Assembly: GCF_030814835.1 (NCBI RefSeq)
Contig: NZ_JAUSVS010000001.1
Location: 186,001-250,000, forward strand
Direction: 5' to 3'
Origin: Caulobacter ginsengisoli
GTDB taxonomy: Bacteria > Pseudomonadota > Alphaproteobacteria > Caulobacterales > Caulobacteraceae
DNA: 64,000 bases
Program-made: the position numbers and the translations under genes
Shown here: positions 57,301-64,000 of the stretch, one piece after another
Layout: each line of letters starts with the position of its first letter
How positions within the stretch are numbered: the first letter of the stretch is position 1
Notes under the pieces: generated by a model
Databases searched by the model: none
What the model was told of the DNA's origin: nothing
Seen by the model: only the letters and a program-made list of their open reading frames with translations

Positions 57301-60300
57301 CTACCTGAGCGGTGACGAGGGCAATGACCGTCTCTACGGTGGGACCGGCTCGGATTGGCTGAATGGCGGTGCGGGTGTTGACCTCCTCCAAGGCGGCGCC
57401 GGGGGAGATGTCCTGGAGGCGGGGGCGGGCGACGATCAAGGCGCCGGCGGCGCCGCCGCGATTCTTGGCGGAGCCGGCTCGGACCAGTACATTTTCCGCT
57501 ACGGCGATGGCCATGACGTCATCCTGGACGAGGATGGAAGCGTCGCGGCCTCCGTTGCCGATATCACCGGACGCATCGCTACCATAAGCGCCCAGACGTC
57601 CACCGATACCGATCATCGCGGCTGGGCCGGCGACGGCGACTACCTGGTGGATGGTTCGGTCGTGGGTGGTGAAGACGCCATCGCCTTCGGCATCGGCATC
57701 ACCATGGCCGACATCATCCTGCGGCGCTCTGGAACGAGCGGCACTCCCGGCAACGACCTGATCATTCAGCTCACCGCCAAGAACACCGCTGGTCTCGACA
57801 TCCCCACTGGCGATGAACTGACCATCAAGAACTGGTTCGTGACCGCCAACCGCGTGGAATGGCTGCGCTTCGCCGATGGTGATGAATTCCGGATCGGCGA
57901 TATCGTCACCTTCATCGTCGGCACCGGCGCCAGCGACGTCATCCTGGGGACCAGCGGGGCCGACTTCATCTATGCCGGCGGTGGCAACGACATCGTGCAT
58001 GCGCTGCAGGATCGGGATTTTGTCGCGGGCGGGACGGGCAACGACTTCGTCACCGGCGATTCCGACGAAGACCTGGTGATCGGCGGCGTCGGCAATGACG
58101 ACGCGGTCGGCGGCGGCGGCAACGACACCGTCAGCGGCGACGCGGGCGACGACATCGTCTACGGCGGGGCGGGATCGGACATCCTGTCCGGCGGGAAAGG
58201 CAACGACACCGTCGTGGGCGGGGCCGGCGACGACATCATCGAGTTCAAGCGCGGCGATGGCCAGGACACGCTGATCGACGAATATGCCGACAACTGGGAA
58301 CTGGTCTCCACCGAGTCCGGCGGAACGACCACCTTCTCCAACGGCTACAACATCGACGCCGACGGCCACATCACCAAGGGCGGCGTTACCTATTTCGACG
58401 GCCAGACCTGGTCGGGGTCCTTCAAGTTCGACGACAGCGATCACAAGACCTACCGCTGGATCGGGCCGGTCAGCGGCGCCACGGCGGTCAATTCCGGAAC
58501 CGATGTCCTGGAATTCGGCATCGGCATCGACATCCAGGATCTGCAGTTCCGCCAGTCGGGCAACGATCTGCGCATCGCCATCACCGACGAGAACAGCGAG
58601 ACCGTGTTCGACGCGGCGACCGACGGCCTGACGATCAAGGACTGGTTCGGGACCGCCGGCCACTCCATCGAAACCATGGTGTTCGCCGCCGTCGGCAAGG
58701 TCGGCCTGACCAGCACCGCCGCCCCGACCGGCTACAGCACGCTGAAGGGTGGAACCTCGGGGGCCGATACTCTGACCGGTACGGGCTCGGGCGACTGGAT
58801 CACCGGCAACGAGGGCGACGACGATATCAGCGGCGGCGACGCATTGGACCTGCTGGTCGGCGGGGCCGGTGACGACCACCTCAAGGGGGGCGCCTCGACC
58901 GACGTGCTCTATGGCGGGGCCGGCGACGACATTCTCGACGGCGGCCTGGGCGGCATGACCTCACTCGACGCGACAAACCGCCTGTTCGGCGGCGACGGCT
59001 TCGACATGGCCTCCTACCAGTCGGAGCCCGAGCACTGGGCAGGTGAAGCCCCCCTTCTGCCCGAAATCACCGGCGTGACGGTGTATCTGGCCGACACCAC
59101 CCGGGATTCCAGTCTCAGCGGCGACTGGGTGAACAATGTCCGTGGCTGGTCGCTGGACGGCTTCAACAGCATCGAGGGCCTGGAAGGCTCCAACTACAAT
59201 GACCGCCTCTACGGCAATGCCGCCGACGATGTGTTGCGGGGCATGGCGGGCAACGATGTACTGCAGGGGGGCGCCGGCAACGACGACTACGAATACAATC
59301 GCGGAGACGGCGCCGACACCGTCAAGGACGCGGTGCAAAGCATCCAGACCATAAACTACTCCGATGTCGGCGATATCAGTTCCACCACGCCCTACTACTA
59401 TGTCTGGAACACGATCGGTTTCGTCGAGGCGATCGAGGGGCAGAGATACCGCTACGAACTCAACATCTACGACCGGGCGACGGGCGAACTCGTCTATGCC
59501 GGATGGGAGGAGTATAGCACCCAGTACCGCAATATCACGCGGCCGCCGGCTTCCCCCGGTTCGGTCGTCGCCTACCCCCTGGAATCCGGCGGGGGTTGGT
59601 CCGGCGCGGCCGACGTGGTCTCCAGCATCGTCGTTGGCCCAGGCGGCGGCCGCCTGTACCCGGGCAGCGCCATAAGGGTCGGCTCGACGACCGGCAATGC
59701 CGGCTCGGACACCTTGCGGATGGGGACGGGCATCGGCCTTTCGGACCTGACCTTCACTAAGACGGGCAATGATCTGGTCATCTCGCTGGGCGGCGGCGAT
59801 TCCGTCACCCTGAAGGATCAGTTCAATACCGATGGCTCCATCAACGCTGACCGAGCAGTGGAGTCTCTGACCCTGGCCGACGGCTTGGTCATGGACCTCA
59901 CCCACCTGGTGCTGCCTGGCGGAACCGCCGGGACCAGCAACGATCTGGTCCTGGGCGACAGCGGCGGCAACACCCTGCAGGGCGGAGACGGCAACGACAC
60001 CATCTACGGCGGCGCCGGCGCTGACGAACTGCAAGGCGGCGCCGGGGATGACGTCCTGGAAGGCGGCGCGGGCGGCGACGCCCTCAAAGGCGGCGCCGAC
60101 CGGGTGTCGGCTGGACTCGATCCAGTAGGTACCGAGCGCTATGGCGACACGATCCGCTATCTGGGCTCGTCCGCGGCGGTCACCATCAACCTGGCGACGG
60201 GCTCGGCCACGGGCGGGGACGCCCAGGGCGACACCATCGAGCTGGACGCCAGCAGCGTCAGCACCATTGAAAACGTCATGGGCTCGGACGGTTATGGCGA

Positions 60301-63300
60301 CAGCCTGACCGGCGACAGCCGCCGCAACCGCCTTGCGGGCATGGGCGGAAATGACACGCTGCATGGTGGCGCAGGCGATGACGTGCTGAACGGCGGCGAG
60401 GGAGCGGACAGCCTCTACGGCGAAGATGGCGTCGACGGCATCTCTGGCGACGCTGGCAACGACCAGGCCTGGGGCGGCGCGGGCGCCGATCGCATCGATG
60501 GCGGCGCGGGGGACGATGTGCTTCGCGGTGAGGACGATGACGACGTCCTGACGGCCGGCGCCGGTACCGATACGCTCTACGGCGGGGCAGGCGTCGATCA
60601 TCTCTATGGCGGCGATGGGGCCGATGACCTGCATGGCGGCGACGGCAACGACCTCGTCATTGGCGATGCAGGCAACGACACATTGGCGGGCGAGGCGGGC
60701 GATGACGACTATGTCTTCGGGGCCAACAACGATGTCGACACGATCGTGGACGCCTCTGGCGTCAACAAGATCGGCATCACAGGAGTCCAGGCGAACCAGA
60801 TCTGGCTGAGCCAGAGTGGTAACGACTTGAAGATCGGCGTCATCGGCGGCACGACCCGCATCACCGTCACCAACTATTTCACCAGTGGCGGGGCGGCTCA
60901 TTTCGATCGCATCGAAATTGATGGGAACACCCTGTTCCTGGCTCACGCTACGGATTTGATCCAGGCGATGACGGCGGTTTCAGTGTCTCCGCCGACAGTG
61001 ATGTCCGAGCAGATGGTCACCACGATCTCGCCATTTTGGCATGCGGGCAGTGATGCAAGGCCTGCGGTAGCGAACCAGTCTGTGAGCACGCAATGGAATA
61101 AGACCCTCGCAGGGGCCGTGTTGGCGACCGACGACGATGACAACATCGCCAGCTATGAAAAGGCCACCGAGCCCCAGTCCGGCACCCTGACTCTCGACTC
61201 CAGCGGTTCGTGGACCTACACACCGACCGCCTCCGCCGTCGGCAGTGACTACTTCGACATCAAGGTCACTGACGCCAAGGGCCACTGGGTCATTCAGCGG
61301 GTCAATGTCAACCTGACCGCCCCCCCCGCCGCCCCCACGTTCAGCCAGTCCGCCACCATCCGCAACGAGAGCGCCTCAACGACCTCGCTGACCACGGTGG
61401 CGACCCTGACCAGCAGCCAGACCGGCGGCACGCCGACCTGGACGCTGGACGATCCGTGGAGCTGGTTCTCGGTCTCGGGCAATGTGCTGAGCCTCAAGGC
61501 CGGCCTGACCCTGGATTACGAGACCCTCGCGGCGGGCGCGGCCAGTGGCTACTGGACGCTCGAGGACTCGGATTCCGACGGACTGATGGAGGTGGCCTAC
61601 ACCATCCATGTCCACTCCAACCTGTCGGGCGTCAGCTCGGCGGACGCGGCGATCACCTACCGGCTCGAGAACGTCAACGAGACGCCTGGCGTCGCGGCCC
61701 AGACCTTCACGGTCAACGAGAACGCCGGGGCCAATGTGGTGGTCGGCACGGTGCTCTCCACCGATCCGGATACCGGCGCCTGGGCCGATCCGCGCTACGC
61801 CATCACGGGCGGGGCGGACGCCTCGGCTTTCACCATCAACGCCACGACCGGGGCGCTGACGCTGACCAGCTCGGCCAACTATGAGGCCAAATCCAGCTAC
61901 AGCCTGACCGTCACCGCCACCGATCACGGCGGCACGGGCCTCTCGGCCAGCAACACGGTGACGGTCAACGTCACCAACGTGAACGAAGCCCCGACCATCG
62001 CGCCACAGACCTTCTCGGTCGCCGAGAACGCCGGGGCCAACTACGTGGTCGGCACGGTGGCCTCAAGCGATCTCGATAGCGGGACCTTCGCCAATCCGCG
62101 CTATGCCATCACCGGCGGAACGGACGCGTCGGCCTTCACCATCAACGCCACCACCGGCGCCCTGACGCTGATCAGCTCGGCCAACTACGAGTCCAAGTCC
62201 AGCTACAGCCTGACCGTCACCGTGCAGGACACCGGCGGGACGGGCCTGACGGCCTACAACACGATCACGGTCAACGTCACCAACGTCAACGAGACCCCAT
62301 CCATCTCGGCCCAGAGCTTCAATCTGGCTGAAAACGCCGGCGCCAATGCGGTGGTCGGCACGGTGACCTCGAGCGATCTCGACAGCGGGACCTTCGCCAA
62401 TCCGCGCTATGCCATCACCGGCGGCGCGGACGCGGCGGCCTTCTCGATCAACGCCACGACGGGGGTGCTGACCAAGAACACTTCGGCCGACTACGAGGCC
62501 AAGTCCAGCTACAGCCTGACGGTCACCGTCCAGGACACCGGCGGGACGGGCCTGACGGCCAGCAATACGATCACCGTCAACATCACCGACGTTAACGAAA
62601 CCCCGACCATCTCGCCCCAGACCCTGTCGGTGAACGAGAACACCGCCGCCAGCTATGCGCTGTCGCCGGCCCTCACCTCGTCCGACCCGGACGTGGGGAC
62701 CTACGCCAACCCCTACTATACGATCAGCGGGACGGACGCGGCGGCCTTCACCATCAACGCCACCACCGGCGTCCTGACCCTGGTCAGCCCCGCCAACTAC
62801 GAGGCCAAGTCCAGCTACAGCCTGAGCGTCACCGTGCAGGACACCGGCGGTTCGGGCCTCAGCGCCACCGCCGCGGTCACTGTCAACGTCAACGACGTCA
62901 ACGAGCAGATCACCGTCACCAGCGGCCAGGCCTTCACGGTCGCCGACGCCGCCTCGGTGGGGACCAGTGTCGGCGTGGTGGCCTGGAGCGACCTGGACAC
63001 CGCCACGGTCAACAAGTCGCCCTACTTCTCGCTGTCAGGGGCCGACTCTTCGGTGTTCAGCATCAACCAGACCACCGGCGAGATCACCGTCGGCGGGACC
63101 CTGACGCCGGGCAAGACCAGCTACACCTTCAACGTCACGGCGGTCGACCATTCCGGGACGGGCACGACTTCGACCCAGAGCGTCACCATCAGCCTGACCG
63201 ACACCAACCATGCGCCGGCGGTTTCGGCCCAGAGCTTCTCGATCAACGAGAACTCGGCGTTGAACAGCTCGGTGGGCACCGTGGCCTGGACCGACAGCGA

Positions 63301-64000
63301 CACCCTCAGCGGCAACCGCGATCCGCGCTTCGCCATCTCGGGGACCGACGCGGCCTCCTTCACCATCGACACGATGACAGGCGAAATCCGCCTGAACACC
63401 GCCCTCAACTACGAGACGAAGAGCAGCTACACCTTCACCGTCACGGTCACCGACCGCGCCGGCCTTGGCCTGGCGACCAGCAACACCATGACGGTCAACG
63501 TCGGCAATCTGAACGAAACGCCGGTCATCTCGGCCCAGACCTTCTCGATCAACGAGAACGCCGGCGCCAACGCGACGGTCGGCACGGTCTCGGCCAGCGA
63601 CCCCGACGCCGGCGCCAACGGCACGCTCAGCTATTCGCTGACCGGAACCGACGCGGCGGCCTTCACCATCAACGCCACGACGGGGGCCCTGACCAAGAAC
63701 ACCTCGGCGGACTACGACACCAAGTCCAGCTACAGCTTTAACGTGGTGGCGACGGACAACAGCGGCTCGGGCCTGTCGGCCAGCGCCCCGATCACCGTCA
63801 ATATCAACGACCTCAACGAGGCTCCGACGGTTGGCGCCCAGAGTCTGTCGGTCAACGAGAACGTCTCGACCGGCACGGCGGTTGGGACGGTGACCGCCAG
63901 CGACGCCGACGCCAACAGCGCCAACCGCAACCTGCGCTACGCCCTCTCGGGCACGGGGGCGTCGAACTTCAGCATCGACGCCACGACCGGGGCGATCACC
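54392..64000 (+). CDS. Giant RTX/cadherin-repeat type I secreted protein (3' end beyond window)
   Basis: I translated this frame from ATG 54392 (GGGGGAA before it) to the window end without a stop: at least 3203 residues. Residues 1-900 are non-repetitive, AT-rich at the 5' end and without signal peptide. They contain H238-E-T-L-H242 (HExxH), a glycine zipper G531-xxx-G535-xxx-G539-xxx-G543 and a hydrophobic stretch at about 557-587 (NPVLALVAVVVIVFIDTLLG). Residues about 910-2110 hold seven or so RTX GGxGxDxLx blocks and four HCBP-related domains (for example LTIKNWFVTANRVEWLRFAD). Residues about 2240-2310 are VCBS-like, and 2433 onward are cadherin-like repeats. Export by the upstream transporter and calcium-dependent folding outside the cell are expected. 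The C-terminal secretion signal lies outside the window. Adhesin is the conservative call; an N-terminal effector activity is possible. Confidence 0.9.
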   Translation, partial: MTTTFTILRKSADNKYWEVRPGQPPNGYTGRLPYIRLYGASDASAATWERLLAHALDPANNTQFDKYIREQAIIQTRDAPTGTDWEPDRMGAYMRVNYQDILDAVGGRFVDHGDPLIPGPNNPSILVVQDRNFGTADGAEDITINISNFLPPLLLPTDGSARRDPRYSEMISRSGSRVLYYVQGKYYDPYDYFIGQTSAPDGVGQFVILIPLDSATDADFQRSGIRNRDAYDAIIDIHETLHGDFNSGHTPGGGNFGGHAGVLSRFFDPAQSSNSTRVEIKPSDILNDPQEKAIYETAKSMGYLTGDGTDYLKTRARAYQAMLPPGTIHVSDLKVADGQGLLEGTASTPQSIIVIKPHFEIEGTLINAVGGAFRFDASDLLGVLGSTLGKQLAGDNPVAQVVASAAFQTILTAFGDWIEKKVPALGATAVQRGSFGVEFLHNLESAGIGAVSSYLVAELVESLGLEGDLASFTQTVATATISKIISNIIDPDLDWNDGITEGSYGTFFINVIGSWIGSRLAEEVGSFDTIGGQIGSSLGSAYGSINAAAFLASNPGLVAANPVLALVAVVVIVFIDTLLGGWLGSLFSGPPKSWATVRWDEAKGEFDVVKVITKNGADGAVARGIGEAISQGLNGLLSRAGSTLLDPAAVPVGEFGQKNERFTYWDLTPDPLFKSPEELVDFAVLNAASTMVLRMAGGDIYVKRAILNSLTNGGVLGGGVVERADNYGINELMGDITAAQDYSKYISQRELIDELVLSDPLSEFAAGWLITLVRASELGLDKRAASDWVGGFGVFLDQVNGYIDGDALSPALLTFSLDSATGERLYDFHDAAGDRIGILGDTIDTASKNSISVGSTDGNDSIIIIGDVLQGNNLLSIDGENATGDNFTISIAAKISAGNGNDLVRAGDLGNDVLGGDGNDTLVGGRLDDWLFGGSGDDAIFAGSVSNVGFSSSDAASTVVALSAIGGSGNYLSGDEGNDRLYGGTGSDWLNGGAGVDLLQGGAGGDVLEAGAGDDQGAGGAAAILGGAGSDQYIFRYGDGHDVILDEDGSVAASVADITGRIATISAQTSTDTDHRGWAGDGDYLVDGSVVGGEDAIAFGIGITMADIILRRSGTSGTPGNDLIIQLTAKNTAGLDIPTGDELTIKNWFVTANRVEWLRFADGDEFRIGDIVTFIVGTGASDVILGTSGADFIYAGGGNDIVHALQDRDFVAGGTGNDFVTGDSDEDLVIGGVGNDDAVGGGGNDTVSGDAGDDIVYGGAGSDILSGGKGNDTVVGGAGDDIIEFKRGDGQDTLIDEYADNWELVSTESGGTTTFSNGYNIDADGHITKGGVTYFDGQTWSGSFKFDDSDHKTYRWIGPVSGATAVNSGTDVLEFGIGIDIQDLQFRQSGNDLRIAITDENSETVFDAATDGLTIKDWFGTAGHSIETMVFAAVGKVGLTSTAAPTGYSTLKGGTSGADTLTGTGSGDWITGNEGDDDISGGDALDLLVGGAGDDHLKGGASTDVLYGGAGDDILDGGLGGMTSLDATNRLFGGDGFDMASYQSEPEHWAGEAPLLPEITGVTVYLADTTRDSSLSGDWVNNVRGWSLDGFNSIEGLEGSNYNDRLYGNAADDVLRGMAGNDVLQGGAGNDDYEYNRGDGADTVKDAVQSIQTINYSDVGDISSTTPYYYVWNTIGFVEAIEGQRYRYELNIYDRATGELVYAGWEEYSTQYRNITRPPASPGSVVAYPLESGGGWSGAADVVSSIVVGPGGGRLYPGSAIRVGSTTGNAGSDTLRMGTGIGLSDLTFTKTGNDLVISLGGGDSVTLKDQFNTDGSINADRAVESLTLADGLVMDLTHLVLPGGTAGTSNDLVLGDSGGNTLQGGDGNDTIYGGAGADELQGGAGDDVLEGGAGGDALKGGADRVSAGLDPVGTERYGDTIRYLGSSAAVTINLATGSATGGDAQGDTIELDASSVSTIENVMGSDGYGDSLTGDSRRNRLAGMGGNDTLHGGAGDDVLNGGEGADSLYGEDGVDGISGDAGNDQAWGGAGADRIDGGAGDDVLRGEDDDDVLTAGAGTDTLYGGAGVDHLYGGDGADDLHGGDGNDLVIGDAGNDTLAGEAGDDDYVFGANNDVDTIVDASGVNKIGITGVQANQIWLSQSGNDLKIGVIGGTTRITVTNYFTSGGAAHFDRIEIDGNTLFLAHATDLIQAMTAVSVSPPTVMSEQMVTTISPFWHAGSDARPAVANQSVSTQWNKTLAGAVLATDDDDNIASYEKATEPQSGTLTLDSSGSWTYTPTASAVGSDYFDIKVTDAKGHWVIQRVNVNLTAPPAAPTFSQSATIRNESASTTSLTTVATLTSSQTGGTPTWTLDDPWSWFSVSGNVLSLKAGLTLDYETLAAGAASGYWTLEDSDSDGLMEVAYTIHVHSNLSGVSSADAAITYRLENVNETPGVAAQTFTVNENAGANVVVGTVLSTDPDTGAWADPRYAITGGADASAFTINATTGALTLTSSANYEAKSSYSLTVTATDHGGTGLSASNTVTVNVTNVNEAPTIAPQTFSVAENAGANYVVGTVASSDLDSGTFANPRYAITGGTDASAFTINATTGALTLISSANYESKSSYSLTVTVQDTGGTGLTAYNTITVNVTNVNETPSISAQSFNLAENAGANAVVGTVTSSDLDSGTFANPRYAITGGADAAAFSINATTGVLTKNTSADYEAKSSYSLTVTVQDTGGTGLTASNTITVNITDVNETPTISPQTLSVNENTAASYALSPALTSSDPDVGTYANPYYTISGTDAAAFTINATTGVLTLVSPANYEAKSSYSLSVTVQDTGGSGLSATAAVTVNVNDVNEQITVTSGQAFTVADAASVGTSVGVVAWSDLDTATVNKSPYFSLSGADSSVFSINQTTGEITVGGTLTPGKTSYTFNVTAVDHSGTGTTSTQSVTISLTDTNHAPAVSAQSFSINENSALNSSVGTVAWTDSDTLSGNRDPRFAISGTDAASFTIDTMTGEIRLNTALNYETKSSYTFTVTVTDRAGLGLATSNTMTVNVGNLNETPVISAQTFSINENAGANATVGTVSASDPDAGANGTLSYSLTGTDAAAFTINATTGALTKNTSADYDTKSSYSFNVVATDNSGSGLSASAPITVNINDLNEAPTVGAQSLSVNENVSTGTAVGTVTASDADANSANRNLRYALSGTGASNFSIDATTGAIT
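57120..60725 (+). repeat. RTX nonapeptide repeat region of the giant protein
   Basis: Clusters of GGxGxDxLx occur at about 57120-57200, 57290-57430, 57960-58230, 58780-58950, 59190-59290, 59930-60110 and 60330-60720, each nonapeptide turn binding Ca2+ in a beta-roll. Between clusters stand HCBP-related domains with LTIKNWF or equivalent near 57820, 58630, 59810 and 60860. All are in frame with the ORF from 54392. Confidence 0.93.
61100..61320 (+). repeat. VCBS-like bacterial Ig domain in the giant protein
   Basis: AGAVLATDDDDNIASYE, then SGTLTLDSSGSWTYTPTAS and a final YFDIKVTDAKGHW match the VCBS pattern found in large RTX adhesins. It separates the RTX region from the cadherin-like array. 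Confidence 0.7.
61690..64000 (+). repeat. Cadherin-like tandem repeats of the giant protein, period 101-103 residues
   Basis: The conserved Gln before the FSVNENAG-type strand recurs at bases 61700, 62006, 62312, 62618, 62927, 63230, 63536 and 63839, giving spacings of 306, 306, 306, 309, 303, 306 and 303. Each unit has an NEN start, a DxD/DPD turn, FTINATTGALT, NYEAKSSYSLTVT and a NVNE linker, which are the calcium-binding positions of cadherins. Neighbouring units are nearly identical at DNA level. The array continues past the window. Confidence 0.92.

Noticed and set aside
57098..60946. Two long minus-strand frames (593 and 661 codons)
   Set aside because: They are antisense to the RTX repeats; the Ala/Val/Gly/Asp-rich text mirrors the repeat period of the real gene.
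57120..64000. Possible CRISPR array because of regular spacing
   Set aside because: The repeats are protein-coding RTX nonapeptides and 100-residue cadherin-like units in one open frame, without constant short repeats and unique spacers.

Overview
The window is 64 kb of GC-rich chromosome from an alphaproteobacterium, most likely family Caulobacteraceae (Caulobacter or Phenylobacterium). The indications are RecA, AlaS and Icd in that order, a eukaryotic-type NADP-isocitrate dehydrogenase, a separate PurS/PurQ/PurL set, the alphaproteobacterial F1-ATPase inhibitor zeta subunit, and LexA boxes of the alphaproteobacterial GTTC-N7-GTTC type. Genes are densely packed on both strands, and no gap exceeds 300 bases.
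Layout. 0-5 kb: tail of a PI-PLC-like gene, a small membrane protein, recA with an SOS box, and alaS. 5-9 kb: a DUF559 endonuclease gene between palindromic repeats, a VOC protein, a DUF2939 protein, icd and a class A beta-lactamase. 9-15 kb: a TrmJ-like methyltransferase, a DUF1254 protein, the formaldehyde detoxification pair frmA/fghA with a tandem winged-helix protein between them, and rpsD. 15-23 kb: two further SxxK-type serine hydrolases, small lipoproteins including a tandem paralogous pair, thioesterase/grxD/aldo-keto reductase/bolA, an M28 peptidase and an NhaP-type antiporter. 23-34 kb: purine biosynthesis (purL, purQ, purS, purC, purB) interspersed with a CocE/NonD hydrolase, the zeta subunit and a hypoxanthine-type DNA glycosylase. 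An AT-rich gene of unknown function sits between purS and purQ. 34-49 kb: a DUF1993 protein, two MFS paralogs, GSTs, msrPQ, a radC-araC-VOC cluster under an apparent SOS promoter, map, a dienelactone-hydrolase-like protein, an ArsR/SRPBCC/GST operon, sfsA and a CinA-type MoCF domain protein. 49-64 kb: two tandem small secreted paralogs, tRNA-Leu(UAA), then a type I secretion locus made of an ABC transporter with a degenerate C39 domain, an HlyD adaptor, a small probably exported protein and one giant ORF that leaves the window still open after 3203 codons.
The giant protein has an AT-rich, non-repetitive N-terminal region of about 900 residues containing an HExxH motif, a four-glycine GxxxG zipper and a long hydrophobic stretch. 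RTX calcium-binding blocks with four HCBP-related domains follow, then a VCBS-like domain, then cadherin-like repeats with a period of 101-103 residues. The small exported protein and this N-terminal region share the AT-rich base composition, while the secretion genes and repeat region have the host's high GC. I read the locus as a type I secreted surface adhesin or contact-dependent effector with an exchanged N-terminal module and a possible cognate partner; this is inference.
Regulation visible in the sequence: LexA boxes at recA and on the -10 of a radC promoter, a terminator-containing structured leader in front of purC, and an inverted repeat in front of the secretion operon.
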